From positions 1 through 60,523 of the forward strand of contig NZ_NUZU01000046.1 in the NCBI RefSeq assembly GCF_002567005.1: a stretch of 60,523 bases of DNA, written 5' to 3'. Below are positions 41,301 through 50,970 of the stretch, piece by piece. Both the position numbers and the translations under genes were made by a program. The stretch comes from Bacillus sp. AFS073361 (GTDB lineage Bacteria; Bacillota; Bacilli; Bacillales; Cytobacillaceae). Each line of letters starts with the position of its first letter. The stretch's first letter is position 1. Below the pieces are notes generated by a model that was given only the letters and a program-made list of their open reading frames with translations, was not told the origin of the DNA and did no database searches.

Positions 41301-43931
41301 AGTGCTGCATACACTTATGCTTTCATTCCACATATTGAATATGATTTTGCAAAGCTTTTGGAAAATGAGAATTCTCTTAACGATCTTCAGGAAATTGGAC
41401 TTGGTAACTTTGAAGTATCTTCGCTATCAGAGGGAGGAAAGCTTCTTGACCATTTAGCAAACATATTTAAGGATGGAATGGTTGCTAGTGAATTAACAAA
41501 CTACTTCAAACATCACTATCGCTTTGCTTGGGAAAAGGTTGTTAAGTATTACGAAGATGATGATTATGACCCTAATAATATATATAAACCTAAATCATTA
41601 GTAATAACAAAAGGAGGTTACTTACAAACCTTAGATATTGAAGATAAGCAGACACCAATTTATGTACCTGACCATAAAAAGTTATTTATACAATTACAAA
41701 GTAACCCTTCTCTCGAAATACTTTTGATAGATGCGGGTAGAAGATATGTTCCGTTATTAAGAGATGTATTTGGTGAGCGATTAACAAGATTGTCTGATTT
41801 AGAGCAATCTTTTTATGTAGACGGAATTAAATGGTCACCTTTACAAATTGAAAGTCTTGAAACTAGTATTTTAGATGGCAAACGAAGTTGGTTGTTACCT
41901 TATATAATGACAATAGCTTCTTACCGTGAAGATAGTAATCTATCTATTGGTGGCAATCGTTTTAACGAGCTTATTTCACTTATTAAAAGTGCTAAATGGT
42001 ATGAGTGTAAAGATTTAATTGTTTCACTTGAATCTAAGGATGGAGAGATTATCGAGCAAAGAACTGAAAACGTTGCAGTATGTAAAGAGACAAAAACATT
42101 TTTTATTTCCTGTAAAGAATCTATTTCACTTGAAGAGTTTGCAACTTCAATTCGTGAGTATTTGGAAATTGCACCTATTGAGTTACCTCTAAAGTTTGCT
42201 TTGTCAAAGTTGGTTACCGACTTTGATGTCGAACCAGAGGAATTAGCGATTATTTCATCCTTAGAACATATAAAAATCACTCAGGAAAATTTTGAAACAA
42301 TTAAACGACTGGTGAATGATAACCTCCAATGGGTAATTGAGTTAATTACTCCAGCCATTATTGCTTTAAAAGATAATCATGATATTAGGGTTATTAATTT
42401 CCCAATCATTGACAGTGAAATCACATTAAAGCAACATTTTAGTAAATTTATTCCTGACCCTCTTGCTTTAGATGAGCTAATTAGGTTCTCCAAAGAATCT
42501 CAAAATCTAAAAGAAATGGGATATAAACTATATGAGGCATACAATATATCTTTAAAGGCGTGGAACTACGCTATTGAATTGACACATAAAAATCCTCTTA
42601 AAATATATAATGAGGAATTAACAAACCTCTTCTTAAACTTCAAGGATATTTATGAAACAATTGTGTATGGAATCATTCGAGACAAAGTAAATAAACAATC
42701 AATTTCCTTAAAAAACTACATTGATGTAAAAACAGCTTATGCTAATTGGCTTATGCCATTAGAATGGAAATATCTGTGGTGGGACATTAATGATAATATT
42801 TTCTTAGAGAGTTTATGGGAGTTCCTAAAAGAACAAGATTTAGAATTCCAGTTAGAATTGTCAAACAAAGATACTCTCAATGAGTTCATTTTAGAAGAGA
42901 ATATTGATTTAACTCCTAGTCTAGAAATCTCAAGACACAATAATTTATTAATAAAAGATTGTTTAAATCAAATCCAAAGAGCAACCATCGCACTATGTCA
43001 AAAAAGGCAAGTAGACATACCATCATATTGGTTGCAGACAGAACAAACATTTTTGGATCACATAAAGAGCAATAGGGATAAAGAAATTTTAGAAATTAGA
43101 AATTGGGGAAATGACGAAGCTTATGCTTACATTTTTGAAGGCGAAAAGTTTTTAAATGCCTTTCAAGAATTAAAAGAACTAATCGGCAACATTACAACCT
43201 ATCATGACCTATTAAACTACCTTAATGATGAAGAGGCAAATGTAGCAACGATAGACGATATTATTGAAAAAGAAAAAGAGAAAAAGCGTAAAGAAAAAAG
43301 ACTCGTTAAGATTAACGGCCAATACTTCGATACCGATGAAAGTAACATTGACAAGTTAAATGACGTTATTAGTAGTTTTGATTTCGAACAAATTAATATC
43401 AATGGGTCGGTAGGTAACCCACTATCACTTAAAGAAGTTTCTAAGAAAACTGTTAAACCTCAAACCAAACTTGGGGGTAGTATTAGAAAAGGGAAAACCA
43501 AAAGACTAAGTAGACACATTGAGAATGTTATTGGGCTTGCTGGAGAATTAATCATTTATAACCATCTAAAGAAAAATAACAAAGGCTTCAGACCGGAGTG
43601 GTGGAAATCAGAAAATAGCCTATCTATTTACTCTGATAATTTGGTAAGTGATTCATTAGGCTATGATTTTGAATTAAAACAGAATAATAAGACATACCAT
43701 ATTGAAGTAAAAGCAACGATAGGTAACGACTTCTCTTTTAATATGGGTACTTCAGAAACTCAAAAAGCCTTCAAAGACTCTAAAAAGAAGAATATTGAGT
43801 ACATGATTGTTTTCATTACGAATGTATTTGAAAATCCAGAAATCTATTGGCTTCCAAATCCATATTCAAATAAAGGAAAGTCAGTTTTTAACATTAAAGA
43901 TGCTGGTGTAAAGATTAGTTTCCATATATAG
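38361..43931 (+). CDS. Giant GHKL-ATPase / DUF3883 protein, probable defence factor
   Basis: This 1856-residue cytosolic protein starts with an Hsp90/sacsin-like GHKL ATPase domain. The N-box is FIIELLQNAYDAI and the glycine box is IGNKGIGFKSVLQVS. About 1500 residues of unassigned, probably helical and repeat-like sequence follow. The last ~130 residues are a DUF3883/NOV-C nuclease-like domain: GLAGELIIYNHL, then GYDFELKQN and YHIEVKAT (Asp and Glu-x-Lys of a PD-(D/E)XK core). Such long ATPase-nuclease proteins occur in defence islands. AAAGGAG precedes the ATG at 38361; an open frame from 38319 lacks a ribosome-binding site. It is a stand-alone unit with its own terminator. Confidence 0.82.
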   Translation: METVLNAKKKIIAQKTINEIRTFLSELLNGTRNYESMFNLTEQMTHDYSNRFIIELLQNAYDAISLDTSSDTGKVKIILDEKDDGPSTLYFANTGLPFSHSNFEAISSLALSNKDPKETIGNKGIGFKSVLQVSNSPKIYSGKWLENSFSGYCFEFNPKKVKNLSHIIVDLLEGTEIPSFYNLCQVNLPLVEWDSITLNAFKTKLMNQSETPEKFIETTVNKLSPYQLPFPIDEQHDEILYQLGKEGFVSVIKLELNEPDALLNTKNALKELSLDSIIFLDHLSELAIVHIGNNKEDDLSRHLIQTNLVTNHHEIKIKNKEINDLFTNRHYNFVVFSKSIGGENDKSKKQKILNASKQLNGKWESVSEARIDIAVPITNNQQKGKMFIFLPTKQHSGLGFHINAPFFGQMNRKDIDFSLPLNKLYIEETAQLLFDSIKYIIQTKPKNCENIIIDLLSFSNNFSDMTSILFESFKNILSENNLNFPEWNILPYKSNNEELLLGPLTKVYLINSDWNYNIFSKENLIKRLSIKFISSLSVDRISSINKLATLWNYHMEPNDTDKANWVERMAQYLHTNKAPIDQWQLFYEELPSLVNNANELVEKYIILGQDEQIHAVPNNETETYVFFPPAQSKVEGVKDEDLNISTLDVPNFLSSKIAYLNTNIQLYTTENSRRVRSKFYNYLRNIIEEFSTENIIEKVILPEMPSTSIPLHSEKSNELYQLLEWSISLYYGARNKPESLRENFKDIYVPCRDGWRKADQAYFSMTWDKSSFVNHGQLITEFFNNPKNGPIINGYKKLIIDFNDLDNRIQAYGIDKVAEFLHFCGVVDHLHLVPAVPDGKLTINGGNRSFNFPTNIIGNLIPEQIEVYRNYFDGLRGEYVSNFQYEVVNLLTVEGFDRYHDLTDEGKSLFAKLIFVSIPKWSDWQTCRIRKPEGTFWWKDIPSLIKLSLQEIPWIPYYINRKVSYNSPKEVWYIPSVSLRSAAYTYAFIPHIEYDFAKLLENENSLNDLQEIGLGNFEVSSLSEGGKLLDHLANIFKDGMVASELTNYFKHHYRFAWEKVVKYYEDDDYDPNNIYKPKSLVITKGGYLQTLDIEDKQTPIYVPDHKKLFIQLQSNPSLEILLIDAGRRYVPLLRDVFGERLTRLSDLEQSFYVDGIKWSPLQIESLETSILDGKRSWLLPYIMTIASYREDSNLSIGGNRFNELISLIKSAKWYECKDLIVSLESKDGEIIEQRTENVAVCKETKTFFISCKESISLEEFATSIREYLEIAPIELPLKFALSKLVTDFDVEPEELAIISSLEHIKITQENFETIKRLVNDNLQWVIELITPAIIALKDNHDIRVINFPIIDSEITLKQHFSKFIPDPLALDELIRFSKESQNLKEMGYKLYEAYNISLKAWNYAIELTHKNPLKIYNEELTNLFLNFKDIYETIVYGIIRDKVNKQSISLKNYIDVKTAYANWLMPLEWKYLWWDINDNIFLESLWEFLKEQDLEFQLELSNKDTLNEFILEENIDLTPSLEISRHNNLLIKDCLNQIQRATIALCQKRQVDIPSYWLQTEQTFLDHIKSNRDKEILEIRNWGNDEAYAYIFEGEKFLNAFQELKELIGNITTYHDLLNYLNDEEANVATIDDIIEKEKEKKRKEKRLVKINGQYFDTDESNIDKLNDVISSFDFEQININGSVGNPLSLKEVSKKTVKPQTKLGGSIRKGKTKRLSRHIENVIGLAGELIIYNHLKKNNKGFRPEWWKSENSLSIYSDNLVSDSLGYDFELKQNNKTYHIEVKATIGNDFSFNMGTSETQKAFKDSKKKNIEYMIVFITNVFENPEIYWLPNPYSNKGKSVFNIKDAGVKISFHI

Positions 43932-43974
43932 ACTTTCCCGAAAATTACCTTTTTATTTTAACCAAATAATTAAA

Positions 43975-44022
43975 GAAGTCCTGTTGCCTGTCAATAACAA
44001 TGACAGAAAACAGGACTTCCTT
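43975..44022 (+). terminator. Long terminator hairpin after the GHKL gene
   Basis: GAAGTCCTGTT pairs with AACAGGACTTC, with a second inner stem CTGTC/GACAG, followed by CTTTGCTT. It ends the plus-strand GHKL transcript before the convergent DUF4268 gene. Confidence 0.8.
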
Positions 44023-44074
44023 TGCTTATATAGTATTACTGGAATCATAATGCTAAATATATATCTAGGTCATT

Positions 44075-45017
44075 TTATTCCCATATCTGGGTGGAAATCT
44101 TCTTAATAAATGGACTAAAAACATTATCCCATATTATAAATTTATTGGTTATTTGGTCTAACCCATTCTCCCATGTTTCTGTATCTAATGAACAATCATT
44201 TATATCTACTTGTATCCTACTTGACTTTTTTTGCTCCATTTTTCGCCATATTATTTTTTCACCAAACTCTTTTTCTATCTCTTCACGAAATTCAAAAAGA
44301 TACTCAAAGATTTTTTTATTGAGTTCAATGTTAGACTTATCAATTACTAATTGTATAGAAGAACTTTCTTTCCTAACAATTATTGAATAATAAACCCCAC
44401 CCACACCAGTTCCAGCATTCAACCAGTTATCATCTGTTGGGTTCACATTACTATAAATATTTGTTTTCTCATTAAGCTTTTCTAACAGGGCTTCCCAAAA
44501 TTTACGACGTTTTTGATGCCTTTCTGCAATCCGTTTTTTCTCGCTTCCTAAATTTTTCACCTCTTGACTAGGGCCTACCACTTTTGTAAACAACGGTGAA
44601 ACAGTAGTATCATTAACTTTCAAAACCTCAATTTTGTATAAAAACCAACTACTATCCACAGGGGTTACTTCATTTAACCATTCAAAAACCTCTATATGTT
44701 CTACCCTTGGTTCCGGGCTAATCCAAATAACAGTTTTGGCAGCAGTACCCACTGTATAAGTAAGAATTTGTCCAAGATGTGTGTGATCTGTTTTTTCAAG
44801 CTGATTTTCAATAATAGCGCTATTTCCTTGTTCATCCTCACAATAAATATCAACATTGAATGAACCTATTTGTTTTTCAGTTTCAATAACATTTAATGTA
44901 ATATCTAGTTTATCATTCAAAAAATCAATATTCTCTGCAAGCCATTTTGTAAAGTGCCTTGGCTCACTCTTCCATATGTCTCTGACATTTATAAACTCTA
45001 ACTTTTTAATGTCGCAT
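44075..45017 (-). CDS. DUF4268 nuclease-like protein with damaged start
   Basis: The protein has an N-terminal PD-(D/E)XK-like part (FNVDIYCEDEQGNSAIIENQ, then LEKTDHTHLGQILTY) and a C-terminal DUF4268 domain (RRKFWEALLEKLN, IIWRKMEQKKSSR). From an internal ATG at 44920 it would be 281 residues. Conserved family residues (VRDIWKSEPRHFTKWLAENI) are encoded in the same frame upstream of that ATG. They reach to about 45010, where no normal start codon is found. The ATG at 45017, behind GGGGAAGGAAG, is out of frame by one base. A one-base insertion near 45011 would explain this; a rare ATT start is the alternative. Confidence 0.65.
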
Positions 45018-45186
45018 GAAGTAGTCTTCCTTCCCCTCAGAATGACAATAACAAGCTTTATAATTTAAATAGAATTAAGTACCTTTCCCTAATCTGGGGG
45101 ATGGGAAAGCAATTAAAGTCTAGCAGGATAATTTTACTATTTTAAAATTTGCAAAGGAAAGGAACCATCAATAGCTCCCACATTTA

Positions 45187-45447
45187 CTATCCTTTTTTGA
45201 TAAATGTTGGACAATTTCTTGGTATTGTAAATGAAGTAAACTCTTTACCCGCTCCTTCTTCTGGCTGGTTAATGATAGCTTCTCTTAAACTTGGATTACT
45301 AACACCAATAGGCATAGCACTATCTCCCTCATAAATTGCATTAAGATGGTCTATGTATTGCCCCTTTGTCTTACTACAGCTACATTTTTTCATTTTTAGG
45401 TTGAGGCTAAATATATCGTTACACTCAAGGCATAATAAAAGTTTCAT
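45187..45447 (-). CDS. Small zinc-ribbon-like protein, unknown
   Basis: The 86-residue protein begins with a Cys pattern typical of a zinc ribbon: CLECNDIFSL and KKCSCSKTKG. After that come KGQYIDHLNAIYEGDSAMPI and a Pro-rich tail. It looks like a family of small proteins that accompany restriction or defence genes, but I cannot name it. GGTGAT precedes the ATG. It follows the 339-residue gene by about 40 bases and could be co-transcribed with it. Confidence 0.6.
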   Translation of the reverse strand: MKLLLCLECNDIFSLNLKMKKCSCSKTKGQYIDHLNAIYEGDSAMPIGVSNPSLREAIINQPEEGAGKEFTSFTIPRNCPTFIKKG

Positions 45448-45488
45448 TTATATCACCATTTGTTTTCTGCTTATCTACGCAAAAGATT

Positions 45489-46508
45489 CTAATTTGATTC
45501 ATACCAATGATACTCGTCTAAATATTTATTCTTAGTTGGAAAACCGGATCTAATTAAATCTGACAATTTCTTGGATTGTTCAGATTCAACTAATGTGTAT
45601 TTGCACATATGTATTAACTTTTCTTTTTCAATTGGTAAGTCATGTACCTTTAATTCCTCAAATAAATTAAACAATTCACCAATTACTCCAAGTATTATAG
45701 CTGTTTCACTAGTATAAATTAGATTTGATTGATTTTTGATATATTCTCTTTGGAAGTAACTCTTAAAATTATCCAAATCCAAATTAAAGTCCAATTGTCT
45801 ATAACCTTCAAAAGAATAATTCTCAAGATTTCTTTCTTCGGTAAGGTGCTGCGGGTAGCTATGGGTCAATTCCGTAATACCGAATTCTTTTGTATTTAAA
45901 GCCGAATACTTATTCCAAACATAACCATGTGAACCACCGCTACCTAAATCTTTAGTAATTATCAGCTTACCTTCCTTTAAAGATGGATTGATATTGATTT
46001 CTATGCCGTACCTAGCATAACTAGCCACAAAACTACCATTCTTCCTTATATTATTTTGATAACCATTATTATTTACTAGCTTATAGATATCTTCAACGAA
46101 ATTTTTGCTACTCCCGGTAACTATATATCTTGATTTTCCCGTTAAAGCAATAATGCTATTGGCTAAATAGAATTTTGAATAATACGCAGTAATTTCAATC
46201 CAATGCTGTAATCCGCCGTCATAAAGCTTTAATGCACATAAGTAATTATAAAAAGCCTTGTAAAAGTTAAATAACGATTCATGTAACAATAACGCCTTAA
46301 AATATTCTAAATCTTCCTGTTCTAATTCAACTTCAACCTGATTATTATTAATAGAATTTTTAAATAGGTCTATGTTTTCAGGATATACTTTTTTAATAAA
46401 AAGGGGAACATTCCACTCGCTAGGTCTAGGAGGTATTCCTCTTATAGATAAACTTTTAGACTTATAATCCGTTTCTTTATAAAATTCAATCAAACTTTTT
46501 CTATCCAT
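45489..46508 (-). CDS. YaaC-like protein, unknown
   Basis: The 339-residue protein is soluble and mostly helical in its middle. YYSKFYLANSIIALTGK resembles the helical core of YaaC-like or HEPN-like proteins, but the match is loose. Other parts include a segment rich in Gly/Ser/His (GSGGSHGYVWNKYSAL) and a C-terminal helical region. I prefer the ATG at 46508 behind AAGGGGGAAAG; an in-frame ATG at 46553 has no ribosome-binding site. It lies downstream of hsdR on the same strand, separated by a hairpin. Confidence 0.55.
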   Translation of the reverse strand: MDRKSLIEFYKETDYKSKSLSIRGIPPRPSEWNVPLFIKKVYPENIDLFKNSINNNQVEVELEQEDLEYFKALLLHESLFNFYKAFYNYLCALKLYDGGLQHWIEITAYYSKFYLANSIIALTGKSRYIVTGSSKNFVEDIYKLVNNNGYQNNIRKNGSFVASYARYGIEININPSLKEGKLIITKDLGSGGSHGYVWNKYSALNTKEFGITELTHSYPQHLTEERNLENYSFEGYRQLDFNLDLDNFKSYFQREYIKNQSNLIYTSETAIILGVIGELFNLFEELKVHDLPIEKEKLIHMCKYTLVESEQSKKLSDLIRSGFPTKNKYLDEYHWYESN

Positions 46509-46595
46509 ACTTTCCCCCTTAAACACCTTATACTTTGGTTTATTTCTGTCCATACTTAAAATAAGTTGTTAGTGCAACTTGTATGTCAGACAGGG

Positions 46596-46621
46596 AAGAG
46601 ATGCACAAGCATCTCTTCTTT
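46596..46621. terminator. Hairpin between hsdR and the downstream gene
   Basis: AAGAGATGC, ACAA loop, GCATCTCTT. The T-tract is on the plus-strand side. It may still reduce transcription from hsdR into the YaaC-like gene. Confidence 0.5.
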
Positions 46622-46653
46622 TAATTTTGTAAATATAGCGGGTATGTCTATGG

Positions 46654-49600
46654 TTACTCCCTATACTTCTTAAAGTTCTCTGCCTGCTCAAATATCTCTT
46701 TAAAAATCTCGTCTTTAGGAACAGGAGGGTAATCGTTTTCAGCAAGCGTTAATATAAGATCAACTTTTAGCTCTGCCTTAATATCATCTCGACTTGACCA
46801 GTCTGTATATCTAGCTTTATCTGCGATGATTGTCTTTATTTCTTGTGATAGTTTAATAAGTTTGTCGTGTGGGTATTCAAATTCATGTTTCTCAGAAATT
46901 GCTTTGAGAATATCGTAGAAGGCCTTTTCCTCATAATCAATTCCTAAATCCTTGAAAGAATCCCGCTCTTTCATTAGTTCTGCGAACAAATCAGCAAATT
47001 GTTCTGCAACATCATCCAAAACATCACTTTGCAAAGCTTGGAAATCTTTTCTTTCATTATATTGCTCAACCAATTTTTTAAATCTCTTTGAAAAGTCGAC
47101 ACCCTGAATTTTATTGGTTTTCTTAAATTCCTCAATTGCTTTTGACAATAGTTTTTGTAGAAGCTTAATCTTAGTGTTTGGTAGTTTGATTTTATTGATC
47201 TTAGCTAAGTATTCATCACTAAATAAGTCCGCATTATTTTTCGGATCATTTTTATCAAGTTTGAATACTTCTTCTACCCCTTCACTTATTAACGCTTCCT
47301 CCATCATCTGCCTTACTTTTTCATTCATTTGAGCAGTGTCCGGAGCATCACCTTTGGTTAGCTTATGAATGATAGACCTTATAGCTAGAAAATAGTGAAT
47401 ATAATCTCTTTCCATTTGGCTTATATTTTCACTAGACACACATAAATTGTAGGCAGAGCGAAGTTTCTTGGTTATTGCCATAAAACGTTTTTCTAACTGC
47501 TCCGTTTGTTGCACAAATTCCGCTGCTTGATTCAAGCACTGTAACTGTTGCAATGGGGTTCCTTGAAAATATGCAGTATTATCAAATTTATAAAAGATTT
47601 TTGCTAATAAATCTAGCTGATCCTTTACAATAACGACTGCCTTATCGATACCATCGAAATTTTCTCCCTCTACAACACCATATTTTTTCATCGCTACGTT
47701 TAAATTGCTCTTTATTCCAAAATAATCGACAACTAATCCAGTTTCTTTACCTTCATAAACTCTGTTTACACGTGAAATAGTCTGAATCAGGGTATGCTGC
47801 TGAATTGGTTTATCAATATATATGGTATCAAGTGATGGTACATCAAATCCTGTTAGCCACATATCAACAACGATGGCTATTTTGAAGTTTGATTTTTCAT
47901 TTTTAAATTGCCTATCTAGCTCCTTACGATATTCTTTCGTACCTAACAGGTCATACAGTTCTTTACTGTCATCTTTATTACGAGTCATGACCATTTTAAT
48001 TTTTTCCATTGGTTTAATTTCTTTTTTTTCTTTATCAGAAAGCTCTACACCTTCGTCACAGATTCTAACTTCTGCCCACTCTGGTCGTAGTGCAATAATT
48101 TCCTTATACAAGTCATAGGCAATATGTCGGTTGGCAGCGACAAACATTGCCTTACCCTTTACCGTTGCGCCTTCTTCAATTCTCTTTTCATAATGCTCTA
48201 CAAAATCTTCAGCCACTAATTTTAACCGTTTAGGATCACCAAGAATAACCTCGATTTGCGTTACTGCTCTTTTACTTTCATCAATCTGATATTCATTAGC
48301 CCCGGCGGTTTCACATACTTTATAGTACTCTTCGATTTCATGTAATTTTGAATCATTTAGATTTACTTTAGCAGCTCTTCCCTCATAAACAATCCGTACA
48401 GTTATTTCATCGTATACAGCCTCGATCATTGTGTAAGCATCTTCTACTTCCCCAAATACATCTATGGTTGCATCCACCGGTGTTCCAGTAAAACCAACAT
48501 AAGTTGCATTAGGCAGAGAATTGTGTAAATGCTTGGCAAAACCATATTTTTTCTCGACACCATCTTTAGTAATTTTTATTTTTTGGTCAAGATTTGTTTG
48601 TGAACGATGGGCTTCGTCCGAAATACAAATAACATTGTTTCTATCAGTTAGCAAATCAACATCTTCATTAAACTTCTGAATAGTAGTTAAAAATACGCCA
48701 CCACTTTTTCTATTTTGTAGGTAAGCCTTTAAATATTCCCGACTTTCTACACTTATGACTTGATCATCACCAATAAAATACTTAGCATTTGTAAATTGTC
48801 CCGCAAGTTGATCATCTAAATCAGTTCTATCCGATATCAAGACAACAGTAGGGCTTTGTAGATCTTTATCTCTCATTAAAAGTCTTGTAAGATAAAGCAT
48901 GGTATAACTTTTACCAGAGCCTGTCGCTCCAAAATACGTACCACCTTTACCTGAACCTTCCGGCCGCATATTTCTTTTAATGCTTTTTAATAATTTTGTT
49001 GCCGCATAATATTGTGGATATCGAGGCACAATTTTTTCCTTTTTGCTGCTTGTATCAGGGAAATAGATGAAGTGACGTACCACTTCTAGGAAACGTTTTT
49101 GGTTAAATAAACCCTTCACCATTGAATAAAGTGAATCAATTCCATCTTTTTCAAACGATTCATTACCTTCAATTTTTCGCCATGCATAAAAGAAATCATA
49201 GGGAGCAAATAACGAACCAGCTTTATTATTTACTCCATCACTAATAACACAAAATGCATTATACTTAAAAAGCTCAGGGATATCCCTCTGGTAACGAACA
49301 GTAAGCTGAGTATAGGCATCCTTTATTGTCGTATTTTCTTTAACAGCACTCTTGAACTCTATTACTACTAAAGGTAAACCGTTAACGTAAACAATTACAT
49401 CAGGGATACGTTTTTCATACCCTTGTATTTCTAATTGGTTCACTATTCTAAATAAGTTGTTGCCAATATTATCTGGATCAAAGTCTATTAATTGAATAAA
49501 TAAATCTTTTTTGCTACGGTCCTCTCGTTTAAGAATAAATCCATCAGAAATCATTTTGATAATGGCTTTATTACTTTCGTACAAAGTCGATGCAGGTAGC

Positions 49601-49806
49601 ACTTCCATTTGCCGGATTATACTATCTACCTCATTAAGTGTAATTTCTTCATTCGAATAACGATTGAGTAAGAATGCTTTTAAATCATCACCTAGTAGTA
49701 CATCATGTATTTCCTTATGAATTTGGTTTCCATTCTTATGTTGATAATCTTCAGTTTCAAAAAGCTCGATTACAGCTTGCTCTAGGGTTTCTTCAGTGAA
49801 ATTCAT
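46654..49806 (-). CDS. hsdR: Type I restriction endonuclease subunit R
   Basis: This is the motor and nuclease subunit of a type I restriction enzyme. The N-terminal nuclease core is DVIVYVNGLPLVVIEFKSA. The SF2 motor has FGATGSGKSYTMLYL, CISDEAHRSQ, GFTGTP and TLIQTISRVNRVYEG. The 1050-residue length is normal, and a C-terminal helical region (FKDLGIDYEEKAFYDIL) binds the methyltransferase core. It follows hsdS by 3 bases, giving the order M-S-R in one operon. Confidence 0.96.
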   Translation of the reverse strand: MNFTEETLEQAVIELFETEDYQHKNGNQIHKEIHDVLLGDDLKAFLLNRYSNEEITLNEVDSIIRQMEVLPASTLYESNKAIIKMISDGFILKREDRSKKDLFIQLIDFDPDNIGNNLFRIVNQLEIQGYEKRIPDVIVYVNGLPLVVIEFKSAVKENTTIKDAYTQLTVRYQRDIPELFKYNAFCVISDGVNNKAGSLFAPYDFFYAWRKIEGNESFEKDGIDSLYSMVKGLFNQKRFLEVVRHFIYFPDTSSKKEKIVPRYPQYYAATKLLKSIKRNMRPEGSGKGGTYFGATGSGKSYTMLYLTRLLMRDKDLQSPTVVLISDRTDLDDQLAGQFTNAKYFIGDDQVISVESREYLKAYLQNRKSGGVFLTTIQKFNEDVDLLTDRNNVICISDEAHRSQTNLDQKIKITKDGVEKKYGFAKHLHNSLPNATYVGFTGTPVDATIDVFGEVEDAYTMIEAVYDEITVRIVYEGRAAKVNLNDSKLHEIEEYYKVCETAGANEYQIDESKRAVTQIEVILGDPKRLKLVAEDFVEHYEKRIEEGATVKGKAMFVAANRHIAYDLYKEIIALRPEWAEVRICDEGVELSDKEKKEIKPMEKIKMVMTRNKDDSKELYDLLGTKEYRKELDRQFKNEKSNFKIAIVVDMWLTGFDVPSLDTIYIDKPIQQHTLIQTISRVNRVYEGKETGLVVDYFGIKSNLNVAMKKYGVVEGENFDGIDKAVVIVKDQLDLLAKIFYKFDNTAYFQGTPLQQLQCLNQAAEFVQQTEQLEKRFMAITKKLRSAYNLCVSSENISQMERDYIHYFLAIRSIIHKLTKGDAPDTAQMNEKVRQMMEEALISEGVEEVFKLDKNDPKNNADLFSDEYLAKINKIKLPNTKIKLLQKLLSKAIEEFKKTNKIQGVDFSKRFKKLVEQYNERKDFQALQSDVLDDVAEQFADLFAELMKERDSFKDLGIDYEEKAFYDILKAISEKHEFEYPHDKLIKLSQEIKTIIADKARYTDWSSRDDIKAELKVDLILTLAENDYPPVPKDEIFKEIFEQAENFKKYRE

Positions 49807-49809
49807 AGG

Positions 49810-50970
49810 CTATTCCTCCACATCTAGGGGATTAACTGAGAGTTTTGAAAGTAATATATTTCTTAATTTATCCAAAGCTTTCTCTTCCTGTGTAATTAGC
49901 TTCTGGTAAGAAAATAGGCCTTTTACTATTGATTCAAACTTATTGATTGTATTTATGTCTGGAACTATAACAGGATGTAAGTGAATATGATTTCTATTAA
50001 GTGTTGGAACAGCAGAACCACTGTTATAATCCATAATATTTATTGAACTAAGAACATAATACGAGAATATTGGAGTGGCGTGTTTAAAAGACTTTACCCA
50101 CAATGTAGTGTTAAGGGGCCAAAAATCTTCATCGACATAAAAAACTTCTCCTAGTGAACCACTCCGTCCTGTAACAATTCCGGGCCCTTTTACTTTATAA
50201 TCATTATGCCTTCCAGCTATCCCTGTTGAAGCGAAAATTGGATACCCTCCATTTTTCCTGTCCTGTGTTGGCAAGTCAAAACCTCTTTGAAGTTCTAATA
50301 AATCGAATAAACTTCCAATATTCCACGACTTAGGGATTTCTCCTAAATCACTATTTTTCATTTCACCACCACAAGATTTATAGGGATTTCCTTCTTCATC
50401 TGGAAATTCATAATTAACAAACCATTCATTATAAATAGATTTCGCTGTTTCTGACAATTTCTGATGTATGCTCTTGTTCAATTTTATTCTATCAAGTAAT
50501 ATTTTATATTCTCTTACTATATCCTTTTGCCTTTTAATAGGGGGAACAGGAAGTTTCATATCACAAAAATCTTCCCATTCTATGCTTCCTCTAACACCAC
50601 CAATAGCATAAAAGCATGCTTCCCTATCAAACTCACTCCTACTAAACCACATCATTAAATACTCTGGTGATACTGCATCTGTATCTACCACTTCAAAAAC
50701 AGGGTAGGCTGCAGATATGATTGCTTCATCAAAATCCTTTAACAAAGCAACTGGCATTTTCTTGTCTCGCCTTACCTGCATAGTGCTACAAGCGAATTGG
50801 TTTTTTCTTATAATTTTATAGTTTTTTAAATCTGTTCCAACAATATTCGCAACAGATGGGATGAATTCTTTTGTAATACTTAGTCCTAAAAGGGTTGTTA
50901 CATCAAGATTAACATTCCTTTCGTCAACTAACCTAATGCAATCCCCAATTCTCTTATAATTCGATTTCAT
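49810..50970 (-). CDS. hsdS: Type I restriction enzyme specificity subunit S
   Basis: This determines the DNA target of the methyltransferase and restriction complex. The 386-residue protein has two target-recognition halves separated by a conserved helix. The first half ends in MKLPVPPIKRQKDIVREYK, and the second starts near NSDLGEIPKSWNIGSL. It ends with the usual LITQEEKALDKLRNILLSKL helix. It overlaps the hsdM end by 17 bases, so translation is coupled. The recognition sequence cannot be deduced from this alone. Confidence 0.93.
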   Translation of the reverse strand: MKSNYKRIGDCIRLVDERNVNLDVTTLLGLSITKEFIPSVANIVGTDLKNYKIIRKNQFACSTMQVRRDKKMPVALLKDFDEAIISAAYPVFEVVDTDAVSPEYLMMWFSRSEFDREACFYAIGGVRGSIEWEDFCDMKLPVPPIKRQKDIVREYKILLDRIKLNKSIHQKLSETAKSIYNEWFVNYEFPDEEGNPYKSCGGEMKNSDLGEIPKSWNIGSLFDLLELQRGFDLPTQDRKNGGYPIFASTGIAGRHNDYKVKGPGIVTGRSGSLGEVFYVDEDFWPLNTTLWVKSFKHATPIFSYYVLSSINIMDYNSGSAVPTLNRNHIHLHPVIVPDINTINKFESIVKGLFSYQKLITQEEKALDKLRNILLSKLSVNPLDVEE

